This document shows, piece after piece, positions 1-5,838 of a stretch of 8,231 bases of DNA. Numbering within the stretch: the first letter of the stretch is position 1; the number at the start of each line of letters is the position of its first letter. Source of the stretch: an uncultured Eubacteriales bacterium (lineage in GTDB: Bacteria > Bacillota > Clostridia > Oscillospirales > Acutalibacteraceae); the NCBI GenBank assembly GCA_900320235.1, contig ONRO01000166.1:1-8231 (forward strand), given 5' to 3'. The notes beneath the pieces are model-generated. The model made no database searches. It was not told where the DNA came from and worked only from the letters and a program-made list of their open reading frames with translations. A program made the translations under genes and the position numbers.

Positions 1-104
1 AAACTTACAGAATAGTAATGGAAATAATAAATTAGTACCGCGGGAGTGCAACAGTTCTTCTCTGTCAGAGCGCAGTGTATACGGAGCAATAGCGCGTCAT
101 GGGT

Positions 105-119
105 GCAGCGTCACGCTGC
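105..119. repeat. Perfect 6-bp palindrome in the left intergenic region
   Basis: GCAGCG (105-110) and CGCTGC (114-119) are perfectly complementary around a TCA loop. No T-run follows on either strand, so it does not look like an intrinsic terminator. It lies in a GC-rich patch (about 35-125) flanked by AT-rich DNA. The function is unknown; it may belong to a dispersed intergenic element. Confidence 0.5.
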
Positions 120-180
120 CGGGGATTAGTTCTTGTAAAATTATTCTGGGACTTTTAATGCAGAAATAATGTCAGCAGTT

Positions 181-238
181 CAGGCTGAAAAAGCCGTGCG
201 GTGCCGGAATAAAACTTTTTCAGGCTATATTAGCCGTG
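181..238. repeat. Pair of 18-bp direct repeats, each a small hairpin
   Basis: CAGGCT-N5-AGCCGTG occurs at 181-198 and again at 221-238, exactly 40 bases apart. Within each copy GGCT can pair with AGCC. A third, more degenerate copy of the first half (TCAGGCTG) lies at 264-271. The array ends about 28 bases before the -35 box of the downstream promoter. The repetition is read directly from the sequence; any regulatory role is conjecture. Confidence 0.55.
182..226. repeat. Inverted repeat around 194-214
   Basis: The arm at 182-193 (AGGCTGAAAAAG) pairs with 215-226 (CTTTTTCAGGCT), giving nine consecutive base pairs, one G-G mismatch and two more pairs, with a 21-base loop. The fold competes with the two small hairpins formed by the direct repeats over the same bases. 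No T-run follows the 3' arm. Confidence 0.45.
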
Positions 239-247
239 AATCGCGAC

Positions 248-264
248 ACCGGCAGCACGCCGGT
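248..264. repeat. GC-rich palindrome upstream of the first promoter
   Basis: ACCGGC (248-253) pairs perfectly with GCCGGT (259-264) across a 5-base loop. GGCAGC (251-256) can alternatively pair with GCTGCC (268-273). It lies about 35 bases before the -35 element. It could be a protein-binding site or part of a structured intergenic repeat; nothing identifies which. Confidence 0.45.
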
Positions 265-298
265 CAGGCTGCCGCCGCCACGCCGGGGCCGACAATTA

Positions 299-328
299 TT
301 GACATTGTTGAGAGTAATATAGTATAAT
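299..328 (+). promoter_or_regulatory. Sigma-70/SigA-type promoter with consensus hexamers
   Basis: The -35 box TTGACA (299-304) and the -10 box TATAAT (323-328) both match the consensus perfectly, with an 18-base spacer. Transcription would start near 335, leaving a leader of about 65 bases before the first gene at 402. The leader contains a short palindrome (TATCA-GT-TGATA, 344-355) that could be an operator, although such AT-rich palindromes arise easily by chance. Confidence 0.75.
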
Positions 329-388
329 CTATATATCGGATAATATCAGTTGATAATTGTGACATGGTTTATAATATTAGAGTATTCC

Positions 389-395
389 AGAGGTG
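389..395 (+). promoter_or_regulatory. Ribosome binding site that fixes the start at 402
   Basis: AGAGGTG at 389-395 lies six bases before ATG 402. An in-frame GTG at 393 is inside this Shine-Dalgarno sequence and so is unlikely to be the start. Confidence 0.7.
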
Positions 396-401
396 TTGAG
401 T

Positions 402-1532
402 ATGGATGTAAAGCTTTATAAATGCCCGAATTGCGGTGCGGAGCTTAAATTTGATCCTGATAAGCAGCTTTTCTGCTGTGATTACTGTACAGGAGAATTT
501 ACTGCACAGCAGGTCAATCAGATGGTTCAGCAAAAAACTGAAACAAAACAGGATGAACAAAGACTCAGACAGGAAGAATTAGAAAGAAATGAAAAGGCGG
601 CTCAGGAAGGAAAAAGCTCTGAGCAGCAGATGAAAGAAGACGAATTCAGCGAAAATACAAGGTTATATCAATGCCCGAGCTGTGGAGCAGAAATTGTTTC
701 TGATATGAATACGGCAGCTGCATTCTGCTACTACTGTCATAATCCGGTTATACTAAAAGGCCGTATAGAGGGAAAATACCGTCCTTCAAAGGTACTGCCG
801 TTTGCTTTCGGAAAAGACAAGGCAGTTGATTATTTCAATGAATGGGCAAAAAATAAAAAATATGTTCCGAATGACCTTGTGTCTGCAAAACAGATCGAAA
901 AAATGACAGGTCTTTATGTACCGTTCTGGGTTGCCGATGCAATAACACGCTCAAGAATGCAGGCAAGAGGCGAAACTGTAAGAACATGGATGAGCGGAAA
1001 TTATGAATATACACAGACCAAGGTGTTCAATGTTGTAAGAGATCTGAATGTGGAATATAATGGTGTTCCTGCTGACGGTTCAAAAAAGATAGAGGATGAT
1101 CTTATGGAATCTATTGAGCCGTTTGATTATTCAAAGATCAAGGATTTTGATATGGCATATCTCAGCGGTTTCTTTGCTGATAAATTCGATGTGGAAAAGG
1201 AATCAGTCTATCCGAGAATTCATCAGAGAATGTTTGAAAATAATGCAGCAGCTATTGATTCATCATGCGGCTATGACAGACTTGTCGGAAAAAATATGCA
1301 GAATAATGTTCAGAAGCTAAGATGGAACTATATGCTCCTTCCGGTGTGGTTCATGACCTTCCATTACAAGGGTAGGGTATGGGAATATGCTATAAACGGA
1401 CAGACCGGAAAAATTGCCGGAGAGCTGCCGGTTGATGAGGGAAAGATGAAAAGGCATCTTGCATTCATCATAACTCTGACAACACTGATAGTCGTTGCAA
1501 TCGGATATTTCTTAGGAGGGCTGTTATTATGA
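402..1532 (+). CDS. Tail-anchored double zinc-ribbon protein (TFIIB-type zinc ribbon family), function unknown
   Basis: The protein has 376 residues from ATG 402. Two CxxC-x14-CxxC zinc ribbons are visible: C8/C11/C26/C29 and C91/C94/C109/C112. Between them, residues about 36-85 are rich in Q, E, K and R and probably form a coiled coil. Residues about 113-350 form a conserved-looking globular domain with aromatic motifs (LYVPFWV, LLPVWFM), and the final 25 residues (352-376) are a hydrophobic helix reaching the C-terminus. There is no signal peptide, so the ribbons should face the cytoplasm with the protein tail-anchored in the membrane. Relatives in Clostridia usually carry only zinc-ribbon names, or misleading helicase names. 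The stop codon overlaps the next gene's start (ATGA), implying translational coupling and a shared role. The architecture is clear; the molecular function is not. Confidence 0.85.
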   Translation: MDVKLYKCPNCGAELKFDPDKQLFCCDYCTGEFTAQQVNQMVQQKTETKQDEQRLRQEELERNEKAAQEGKSSEQQMKEDEFSENTRLYQCPSCGAEIVSDMNTAAAFCYYCHNPVILKGRIEGKYRPSKVLPFAFGKDKAVDYFNEWAKNKKYVPNDLVSAKQIEKMTGLYVPFWVADAITRSRMQARGETVRTWMSGNYEYTQTKVFNVVRDLNVEYNGVPADGSKKIEDDLMESIEPFDYSKIKDFDMAYLSGFFADKFDVEKESVYPRIHQRMFENNAAAIDSSCGYDRLVGKNMQNNVQKLRWNYMLLPVWFMTFHYKGRVWEYAINGQTGKIAGELPVDEGKMKRHLAFIITLTTLIVVAIGYFLGGLLL

Positions 1533-2512
1533 TCAAAAGATTTTCTGCATTATTGACAGCTGTTCTGATTGCTTTTTCTGTTGTGTCAGTTTCCGCATCT
1601 GCCGCATCTGGCAGTTCTGTTGCCAATCCGGTGCATGATTTTTCATATGATGGCAACGATATAAAGCAGTCGCTGCTGAGCGGAAAGTATTATAAGACGA
1701 ATAATGCATATTATAAGGACGAAGCACAGATTTTTGACAGTGATTCCGACTATGGAAAGCTTTGCGAAAATATTCAGGCAACTGCTGATAAAATCGGAAT
1801 GAATGTTGCCGTATTCATAGGCGGAAATTACCGCTCAGATCCGGAAACAGAAGAATTCACAAGAAACGGTATCATTGAATTGTTTACCCTTGAATACGAT
1901 CAGAATTCAGTTTTCCTGTATCTTGACTTTGAGGGACAATCAAGTTCATATGACTACATATGTACCTGCCATGATGCAAAGCTGTATTACCCTTCATCGG
2001 GCTTTGATGACAGGGTTGAAGAAATGATACAGGATATGTACAAATATCTTCCGAGCAGCGGAAGTAAAATTTATAAGAGTAAGGTAAAAACGGCTATTGA
2101 AACCTTTACCTACGATCTTGGCAAGTATAAGAGGTATGGCCCGGCCTGGGAATGCTCATATCATAATGATGAAAAGGGCTGTTACAGATATGTATTCTTC
2201 GGAGAGATCGTTGATATGCCAATCCCGCCGCCGAAATACTGGCCGGTATTTCTGGGAGCCGGGTTGCTGCTTGGAATAGTAATTGGCATTTACAGCAACA
2301 AAAAAATACGCAAACAATATAAATTCAGAGAGCTTCAGAAGGCTTCAGCCTATACCTCAAGGAACAGGATCAGATTCAATGAGGTTACAGACCAGTTCCT
2401 GCACGAGCATACCACAAGACGCTATATACCGCCCAGTGACAGCGGAAGCGGCGGCGGAGGCGGCGGAGGCGGCGGCGGCGGAAGCTTCGGCGGAGGCGGC
2501 GGCCACAGATAA
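1529..2512 (+). CDS. Exported TPM-domain membrane protein with poly-glycine tail (YgcG-like)
   Basis: The protein has 327 residues, with AGGAGG at 1514-1519 nine bases before ATG 1529. Residues 1-25 form a signal peptide (MIKRF, a hydrophobic core, then ASA before the likely cleavage). Residues about 60-195 resemble a TPM (TPM_phosphatase) domain, including the typical opening that reads as 'drA-x-IFD' in this family. Four cysteines (145, 147, 209, 218) in the exported part could form disulfides. A transmembrane helix at 239-256 is followed by a basic stretch (NKKIRK), which argues for a cytoplasmic C-terminus. The tail ends in eleven consecutive glycines (308-318), SF and five more glycines, as in many TPM proteins of this type. 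TPM domains have been linked to phosphatase activity and photosystem repair in plants, but bacterial roles are poorly defined. It overlaps the zinc-ribbon gene by four bases and is the last gene of that operon. Confidence 0.85.
   Translation: MIKRFSALLTAVLIAFSVVSVSASAASGSSVANPVHDFSYDGNDIKQSLLSGKYYKTNNAYYKDEAQIFDSDSDYGKLCENIQATADKIGMNVAVFIGGNYRSDPETEEFTRNGIIELFTLEYDQNSVFLYLDFEGQSSSYDYICTCHDAKLYYPSSGFDDRVEEMIQDMYKYLPSSGSKIYKSKVKTAIETFTYDLGKYKRYGPAWECSYHNDEKGCYRYVFFGEIVDMPIPPPKYWPVFLGAGLLLGIVIGIYSNKKIRKQYKFRELQKASAYTSRNRIRFNEVTDQFLHEHTTRRYIPPSDSGSGGGGGGGGGGGSFGGGGGHR
2450..2482 (+). repeat. GGC/GGA glycine-codon microrepeat
   Basis: Eleven successive GGC or GGA codons encode the poly-glycine tail of the TPM protein, with a further run of five at 2489-2503 after AGC TTC. 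The tract is far richer in GC than the rest of the gene and is a triplet repeat, so length changes would keep the reading frame. Confidence 0.85.
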
Positions 2513-2542
2513 TTCCGCAGCGCTGCACCTGATATTATATTC

Positions 2543-2576
2543 AAAGACCCGTTCTTTTCAAAGAGAACGGGTCTTT
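2543..2576 (+). terminator. Intrinsic terminator after the zinc-ribbon/TPM operon
   Basis: AAAGACCCGTTCT (2543-2555) pairs perfectly with 2564-2576, a 13-bp stem. A G-U pair and one more A-U pair extend it towards a TCAA loop. The T-rich tail is modest: TTT in the stem end, then an AT-rich stretch with several T-runs. The matching A-run on the 5' side could give some terminator activity on the opposite strand as well. Confidence 0.8.
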
Positions 2577-2617
2577 AATAATGTGATTATTATTTCTTTA
2601 TTATTGCTTATTTTACG

Positions 2618-2646
2618 TTGCTTTTATATATTTGTGGTGATATAAT
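2618..2646 (+). promoter_or_regulatory. Promoter with extended -10 for the kinase-methyltransferase-dprA cluster
   Basis: TATAAT at 2641-2646 is preceded by TGA (2638-2640), a perfect extended -10. TTGCTT (2618-2623) is a weak -35 at the ideal 17-base spacing. Transcription should start near 2653, about 40 bases before the kinase start codon. Confidence 0.65.
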
Positions 2647-2692
2647 AAAAACTGCATACAGAAAAACGGTAGAAGAATAAAAGGATGGTAGC

Positions 2693-3205
2693 ATGAAAAA
2701 TATAGTTCTTATCGGAATGCCGGGATGCGGAAAAAGTACAGTCGGCGTAGTTCTTGCAAAGGCGACAGGTTTTCGCTTTACTGACAGCGATCTTATAATA
2801 CAGGAAAAAGACGGCAGACTCCTCAGTGAGATAATCGATGAAGAGGGGCTTGATGGCTTTGAAAGGATTGAAAATGAAATCAATTCGTCATTAACTGCAA
2901 AGCATACAGTTATTGCAACAGGCGGAAGCGTTGTTTACGGCAGAGAGGCTATGGAACATCTCAGAAGTATTGGCGTTGTAGTCTATATCAGACTGCCGTT
3001 TGAGGAAATAAGAAAAAGGCTTGGAAATCTTCATAAAAGAGGTGTTGCAATCCGTGAGGGTCAGACTCTCAGAGATCTCTATGATGAAAGAGTCCCGCTT
3101 TATGAAAAATATGCTGATATTACGGTTGACGTGGACGGCAGAAATATTTCAGAAACTGCGCTTTATATAAAAGAGCAGGCTGAAAGGTACTTTGAAGGGA
3201 AATAA
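2693..3205 (+). CDS. aroK: Shikimate kinase family protein with altered substrate site
   Basis: The protein has 170 residues, the usual size for shikimate kinase; AAGGATGG at 2681-2688 precedes ATG 2693. Shikimate kinase phosphorylates shikimate with ATP in the cytoplasm as a step to aromatic amino acids. Visible motifs are the Walker A loop GMPGCGKST (8-16), the DSD pair (D31, D33), a lid arginine R116 and the ERVPLY motif (R133). Aligned by eye with classical enzymes, however, the FRxxE motif reads FERIE, so the shikimate-binding arginine is replaced by E57, the GGG motif is GGS (77-79), and the lid RPLL is RGVA (116-119). Fold and ATP use are secure; the substrate is not, and no other aromatic-pathway gene is nearby. 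One base separates it from the methyltransferase gene. An annotator would call it aroK, with reservation about function. Confidence 0.7.
   Translation: MKNIVLIGMPGCGKSTVGVVLAKATGFRFTDSDLIIQEKDGRLLSEIIDEEGLDGFERIENEINSSLTAKHTVIATGGSVVYGREAMEHLRSIGVVVYIRLPFEEIRKRLGNLHKRGVAIREGQTLRDLYDERVPLYEKYADITVDVDGRNISETALYIKEQAERYFEGK
3195..3200 (+). promoter_or_regulatory. Ribosome binding site inside the kinase gene end
   Basis: AAGGGA lies in the last codons of the kinase gene, six bases before ATG 3207. It favours ATG 3207 over the in-frame TTG at 3192, which precedes the site, and suggests coupled translation. Confidence 0.6.
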
Positions 3206-3206
3206 C

Positions 3207-3989
3207 ATGACTGAAAAAATAACAAGCAAGGATAACAGCCTGATAAAACATATTGCAAAGCTTATGTCGTCAGCAAAATACAGACATGAAAATGCCTGCT
3301 TTGTGTGCGAGGGCATCAGGCTTTGTATGGATGCTGTCTTCTCAGGTGCACAGATAATCTGCTTTTGCTTTACGGAGAAGGCATTTGAAAAAAACAGGGA
3401 AAATGCCGGGCTGATCTGTTCTGCGGCGAAAAGATGCGTTGAGCTGAGCGCTCCGCTTTTCAGCAAGCTTTCCGGTACTGATACTCCGCAGGGATTTCTT
3501 TGTATAGTAAGGTCGGAGGAAAAAAGCTTTAAGGCTGAAAAGGGCAGCTGCTATGCGGCGCTTGAAAGAATACAGGATCCCTCGAATCTTGGGACAATCC
3601 TGAGAACAGCAGAAGCACTCGGCGCAGACGGAGTCATACTTTCTTCGGACTGCTGCGATGTCTATTCTCCGAAGGTCGTAAGAGGAAGCATGGGAGCGGT
3701 TTTCAGATTGCCTGTCTGTATTGTTGAAGATCTTACGCAGACAGTCTGGGAGCTTGGCAAAAAGGGAATAAGGACTTTTGCATCAACTCCGAGAAATGCC
3801 GTGAATATCAATGAAACAGATTTTTCTGACGGCGGTGTAATGCTTATCGGAAATGAGGGAAACGGTCTTGATGACAGTACGATAGATGCATGCACTGACA
3901 GGGTTATGATACCGATGAAGGGACGGGCAGAATCATTGAATGCCTCCGCAGCAGCTTCGATACTATTATACAAGCTTATCTGCGGATAA
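3207..3989 (+). CDS. TrmH/SpoU-family RNA 2'-O-methyltransferase
   Basis: The protein has 260 residues from ATG 3207, typical of the family. It would transfer a methyl group from S-adenosylmethionine to a ribose 2'-OH in rRNA or tRNA. Residues about 5-100 form the N-terminal SpoU substrate-binding domain. The SPOUT (knotted) catalytic domain shows all three motifs: motif 1 around 121-137 with N127, G129 and R133; motif 2 LIGNEGNGL with G215, N216, E217 and G218; motif 3 with I235-P236-M237, E242, S243, L244 and N245. It resembles RlmB, TsnR and the uncharacterised YsgA of Bacillus, but the exact target nucleotide cannot be read from sequence. It sits one base after the kinase and 36 bases before dprA with no terminator between, so the three are probably co-transcribed. 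Confidence 0.88.
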   Translation: MTEKITSKDNSLIKHIAKLMSSAKYRHENACFVCEGIRLCMDAVFSGAQIICFCFTEKAFEKNRENAGLICSAAKRCVELSAPLFSKLSGTDTPQGFLCIVRSEEKSFKAEKGSCYAALERIQDPSNLGTILRTAEALGADGVILSSDCCDVYSPKVVRGSMGAVFRLPVCIVEDLTQTVWELGKKGIRTFASTPRNAVNINETDFSDGGVMLIGNEGNGLDDSTIDACTDRVMIPMKGRAESLNASAAASILLYKLICG

Positions 3990-4015
3990 AAATGCAGCAA
4001 GCAGTCTGATTGGCG

Positions 4016-4020
4016 GGTGA
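4016..4020 (+). promoter_or_regulatory. Ribosome binding site choosing dprA start 4026
   Basis: GGTGA (4016-4020) in a GGCGGGTGA context matches the 16S anti-SD region and lies five bases before ATG 4026. The in-frame GTG at 4017 is inside it, and TTG 4023 is too close. Confidence 0.55.
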
Positions 4021-4025
4021 ATTTG

Positions 4026-5672
4026 ATGGATAAATATATAATATATTGGATATGGCTTCAATGCTGTTTAGGAACTGACAGTAAAAAGCTTCCGGCAGCG
4101 ATAAATACTTTTGTGACTCCGGAAAATATTTTCCGTGCGAATGAAAATGAACTGAGGAATTCCTGTATATTTTCAGAAAAGGAAATTTCAAGACTTCTGA
4201 AAAAGGATCTTTCATACAGCGTTGATACTGCAGAAAGCTGTGATAAGCAGGGTATAGATATCATATGCTATAAAAACAGCGAATACCCGTCAAGGCTTGC
4301 TGCGATAGCTACACCACCGGTTGTGTTGTATGTTAAGGGAAAGCTGCCGCAGCAGTCATTGACTCAGATAGGTATCGTCGGAACAAGAAATCCCGATGAA
4401 ACAGGAAAAAAACTTGCGTACAGCTTTGGATATGATTCCGCAGACAATTCGGCAGTAGTGATCAGCGGTGGAGCATACGGAGTTGATATTTTTGCACACA
4501 AGGGAGCAGTCTGTTCAGGAGGTTCGACAGTCTGTGTTCTTGGCTGTGGAATTGATATGTTTGAAAGCAAGGTCAGAAGATATATTCTTGATAAGGTTCC
4601 GGAAAAAGGAGCGGTCATTTCTGAATATCCGCCGAAATATCCTCCGACAAAATATACGTTTCCGGCAAGAAACAGAATTATTTCCGGAATGTCTGACAGT
4701 GTCGCTGTTATTCAGGCAGGGCTTGGCAGCGGTGCGCTGATAACAGTCAGATTCGCTGTTGCACAGAAAAGAAAGGTTTTCACTGTACCGGGAAATATGG
4801 ACAATGCTTTTTCAAGCGGAAATAACTATCTTCTGCGCTGCGGTTTCTCGGCTGCGCTTTGTGCAAATGATGTGATTTCATGGGTATCCCGCAATCGTCT
4901 TGATCCGGATAATACATTTGTCAATCCTGCTGTAAGTGTAAGCCAGTTGAATATTATTTCAACAAAGCCCGGGGAATTGAAGCTCAGCCGAAGCAGTGAG
5001 CTTGAGATGCCATTGGCGGTATGTTATGAAATAGGAAGAAGAATTTCCACGGAAGATGACAGCGCAGGCTGTATTAATTATGAAGCTGAACAGGAATCAT
5101 TCTATGACAAGACTGAAAATGAAAAAGCTGAAGTGAAAACTGAGGATGTGCAGCAAAGTGAAGAAACAGCGGATAATACAGCCGCTGATATGGAAGAATA
5201 TACGGAAAAGCTTTTATATGAGGAAACAGTTCCAGGAATGAGAAATCCGACATATACGATGGATAAAAAGACGATGTTTTCTTTGTTTACGTCCACAAGA
5301 GATTTCAATCTGCTTGCACAGGATGTGATAAAACAAAGAAATAACAGCGGCTCTCCGGAAAAACGCAGAAGTGTAAAGCGAAAAGAAACGGAAATCAGAA
5401 CAGTGCCTGAACAAAATACACTAAAAACAGAAAGCAGAATGCACAGAAATGTAAAAAGTAACGAAAGTGAAAATAAAAATTTGCCTGAACAGTTGACAGC
5501 GGCGGCTGTTACGGTGTATCATACCATTTTGGATACACCTGTGTATTCAGATGCTATTGCGGATTCTACCGGACTTCCGGCCGGAGAGGTACTATCTTCG
5601 CTAACAGAGCTTGAGCTTTACGGACTGATAGTAAGACTTCCCGGGAACAGGTTTGTCAGAAAAGAGCAATAA
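4026..5672 (+). CDS. dprA: DNA-processing protein DprA (Smf) with long charged linker
   Basis: DprA binds incoming single-stranded DNA in the cytoplasm and loads RecA during natural transformation. At 548 residues it is far longer than the usual 280-380. An N-terminal helix-hairpin-helix-like region (about 1-60) is followed by the standard lead-in (IDIICYKNSEYP). The Rossmann domain (about 113-290) carries GIVGTRNP (116-123), SGGAYGVD (147-154), FPARNR (212-217) and GSGALIT (from 234), all family hallmarks. A winged-helix domain (about 490-545) closes the protein. Between these, residues about 300-489 are low in hydrophobics, first acidic and then basic, and probably disordered. The gene lies in a run with the kinase and methyltransferase and precedes topA, a common Firmicutes order. 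DprA is also kept in species not known to be competent, so transformation is not proven here. Confidence 0.93.
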   Translation: MDKYIIYWIWLQCCLGTDSKKLPAAINTFVTPENIFRANENELRNSCIFSEKEISRLLKKDLSYSVDTAESCDKQGIDIICYKNSEYPSRLAAIATPPVVLYVKGKLPQQSLTQIGIVGTRNPDETGKKLAYSFGYDSADNSAVVISGGAYGVDIFAHKGAVCSGGSTVCVLGCGIDMFESKVRRYILDKVPEKGAVISEYPPKYPPTKYTFPARNRIISGMSDSVAVIQAGLGSGALITVRFAVAQKRKVFTVPGNMDNAFSSGNNYLLRCGFSAALCANDVISWVSRNRLDPDNTFVNPAVSVSQLNIISTKPGELKLSRSSELEMPLAVCYEIGRRISTEDDSAGCINYEAEQESFYDKTENEKAEVKTEDVQQSEETADNTAADMEEYTEKLLYEETVPGMRNPTYTMDKKTMFSLFTSTRDFNLLAQDVIKQRNNSGSPEKRRSVKRKETEIRTVPEQNTLKTESRMHRNVKSNESENKNLPEQLTAAAVTVYHTILDTPVYSDAIADSTGLPAGEVLSSLTELELYGLIVRLPGNRFVRKEQ

Positions 5673-5712
5673 CAGCTTCCTGAATAGAAAAATGTGTAAA
5701 TCAGAATAAACC

Positions 5713-5748
5713 GCAGCCGGGAATTGAAAAACGAATAAGGCTGCTTTT
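5713..5748 (+). terminator. Possible weak terminator between dprA and topA
   Basis: GCAGCC (5713-5718) pairs with GGCTGC (5739-5744), followed by TTTT. The 20-base loop is large and the T-run short, so termination is probably partial if it occurs at all. If real, some transcripts would still run from dprA into topA. Confidence 0.35.
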
Positions 5749-5755
5749 CAAGGAC

Positions 5756-5785
5756 TTGCCTTGTACCGGTTTATTAGTCAATAAT
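5756..5785 (+). promoter_or_regulatory. Candidate topA promoter
   Basis: TTGCCT (5756-5761) and AATAAT (5780-5785) match the -35 and -10 consensus at four and five of six positions, with an 18-base spacer. The 166-base gap before topA makes a separate promoter likely. The choice of hexamers is uncertain, because other AT-rich candidates such as TATAAA (5814-5819) lie nearby. Confidence 0.35.
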
Positions 5786-5793
5786 TGTATTAA

Positions 5794-5810
5794 TCAGTCA
5801 GAAAGACTGA
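5794..5810 (+). repeat. Short inverted repeat in the topA leader
   Basis: TCAGTC (5794-5799) and GACTGA (5805-5810) pair around AGAAA. It lies 17 bases before the Shine-Dalgarno sequence of topA and would be in the 5' leader if the promoter at 5756-5785 is correct. It could be an mRNA hairpin or an operator, or it may be chance. Confidence 0.4.
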
Positions 5811-5838
5811 ATCTATAAATATTATCGGAGGAAGGATA

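Larger units (their letters stand above)
1..298. other. Intergenic region without a convincing gene
   Basis: No reading frame with a start codon and ribosome binding site was found. One frame is open from base 2 to the stop at 167-169 (about 55 codons) but has no ATG until just before its end, so at best it is the tail of a gene starting outside the window. A GC-rich patch covers about 35-125, and palindromes and 40-44-base-spaced TCAGGCT repeats cover 180-273. No tRNA, rRNA or known riboswitch was recognised. Confidence 0.5.

Noticed and set aside
38..46. GTACCGCGG resembling part of a T-box antiterminator
   Set aside because: The preceding GGTGG portion and the downstream T-box terminator pairing are missing, and no aminoacyl-tRNA synthetase or amino acid gene follows.
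370..375. Second TATAAT before the first gene
   Set aside because: The best -35 candidate, TTGATA (350-355), leaves only a 14-base spacer, and transcription would begin at or inside the ribosome binding site.
393..401. GTG 393 as the start of the zinc-ribbon gene
   Set aside because: It is part of the Shine-Dalgarno sequence, whereas ATG 402 is six bases downstream of that site and begins just before the first zinc ribbon.
2283..2645. 120-codon + strand reading frame with an alanine- and glutamate-rich stretch
   Set aside because: The repeat is the glycine-codon tract of the TPM gene read in another frame. The frame also runs through the terminator and has no good ribosome binding site.
3662..4000. 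112-codon minus-strand frame opposite the methyltransferase
   Set aside because: It is the complement of a gene with all SPOUT motifs intact, so it is a shadow frame without recognisable domains.
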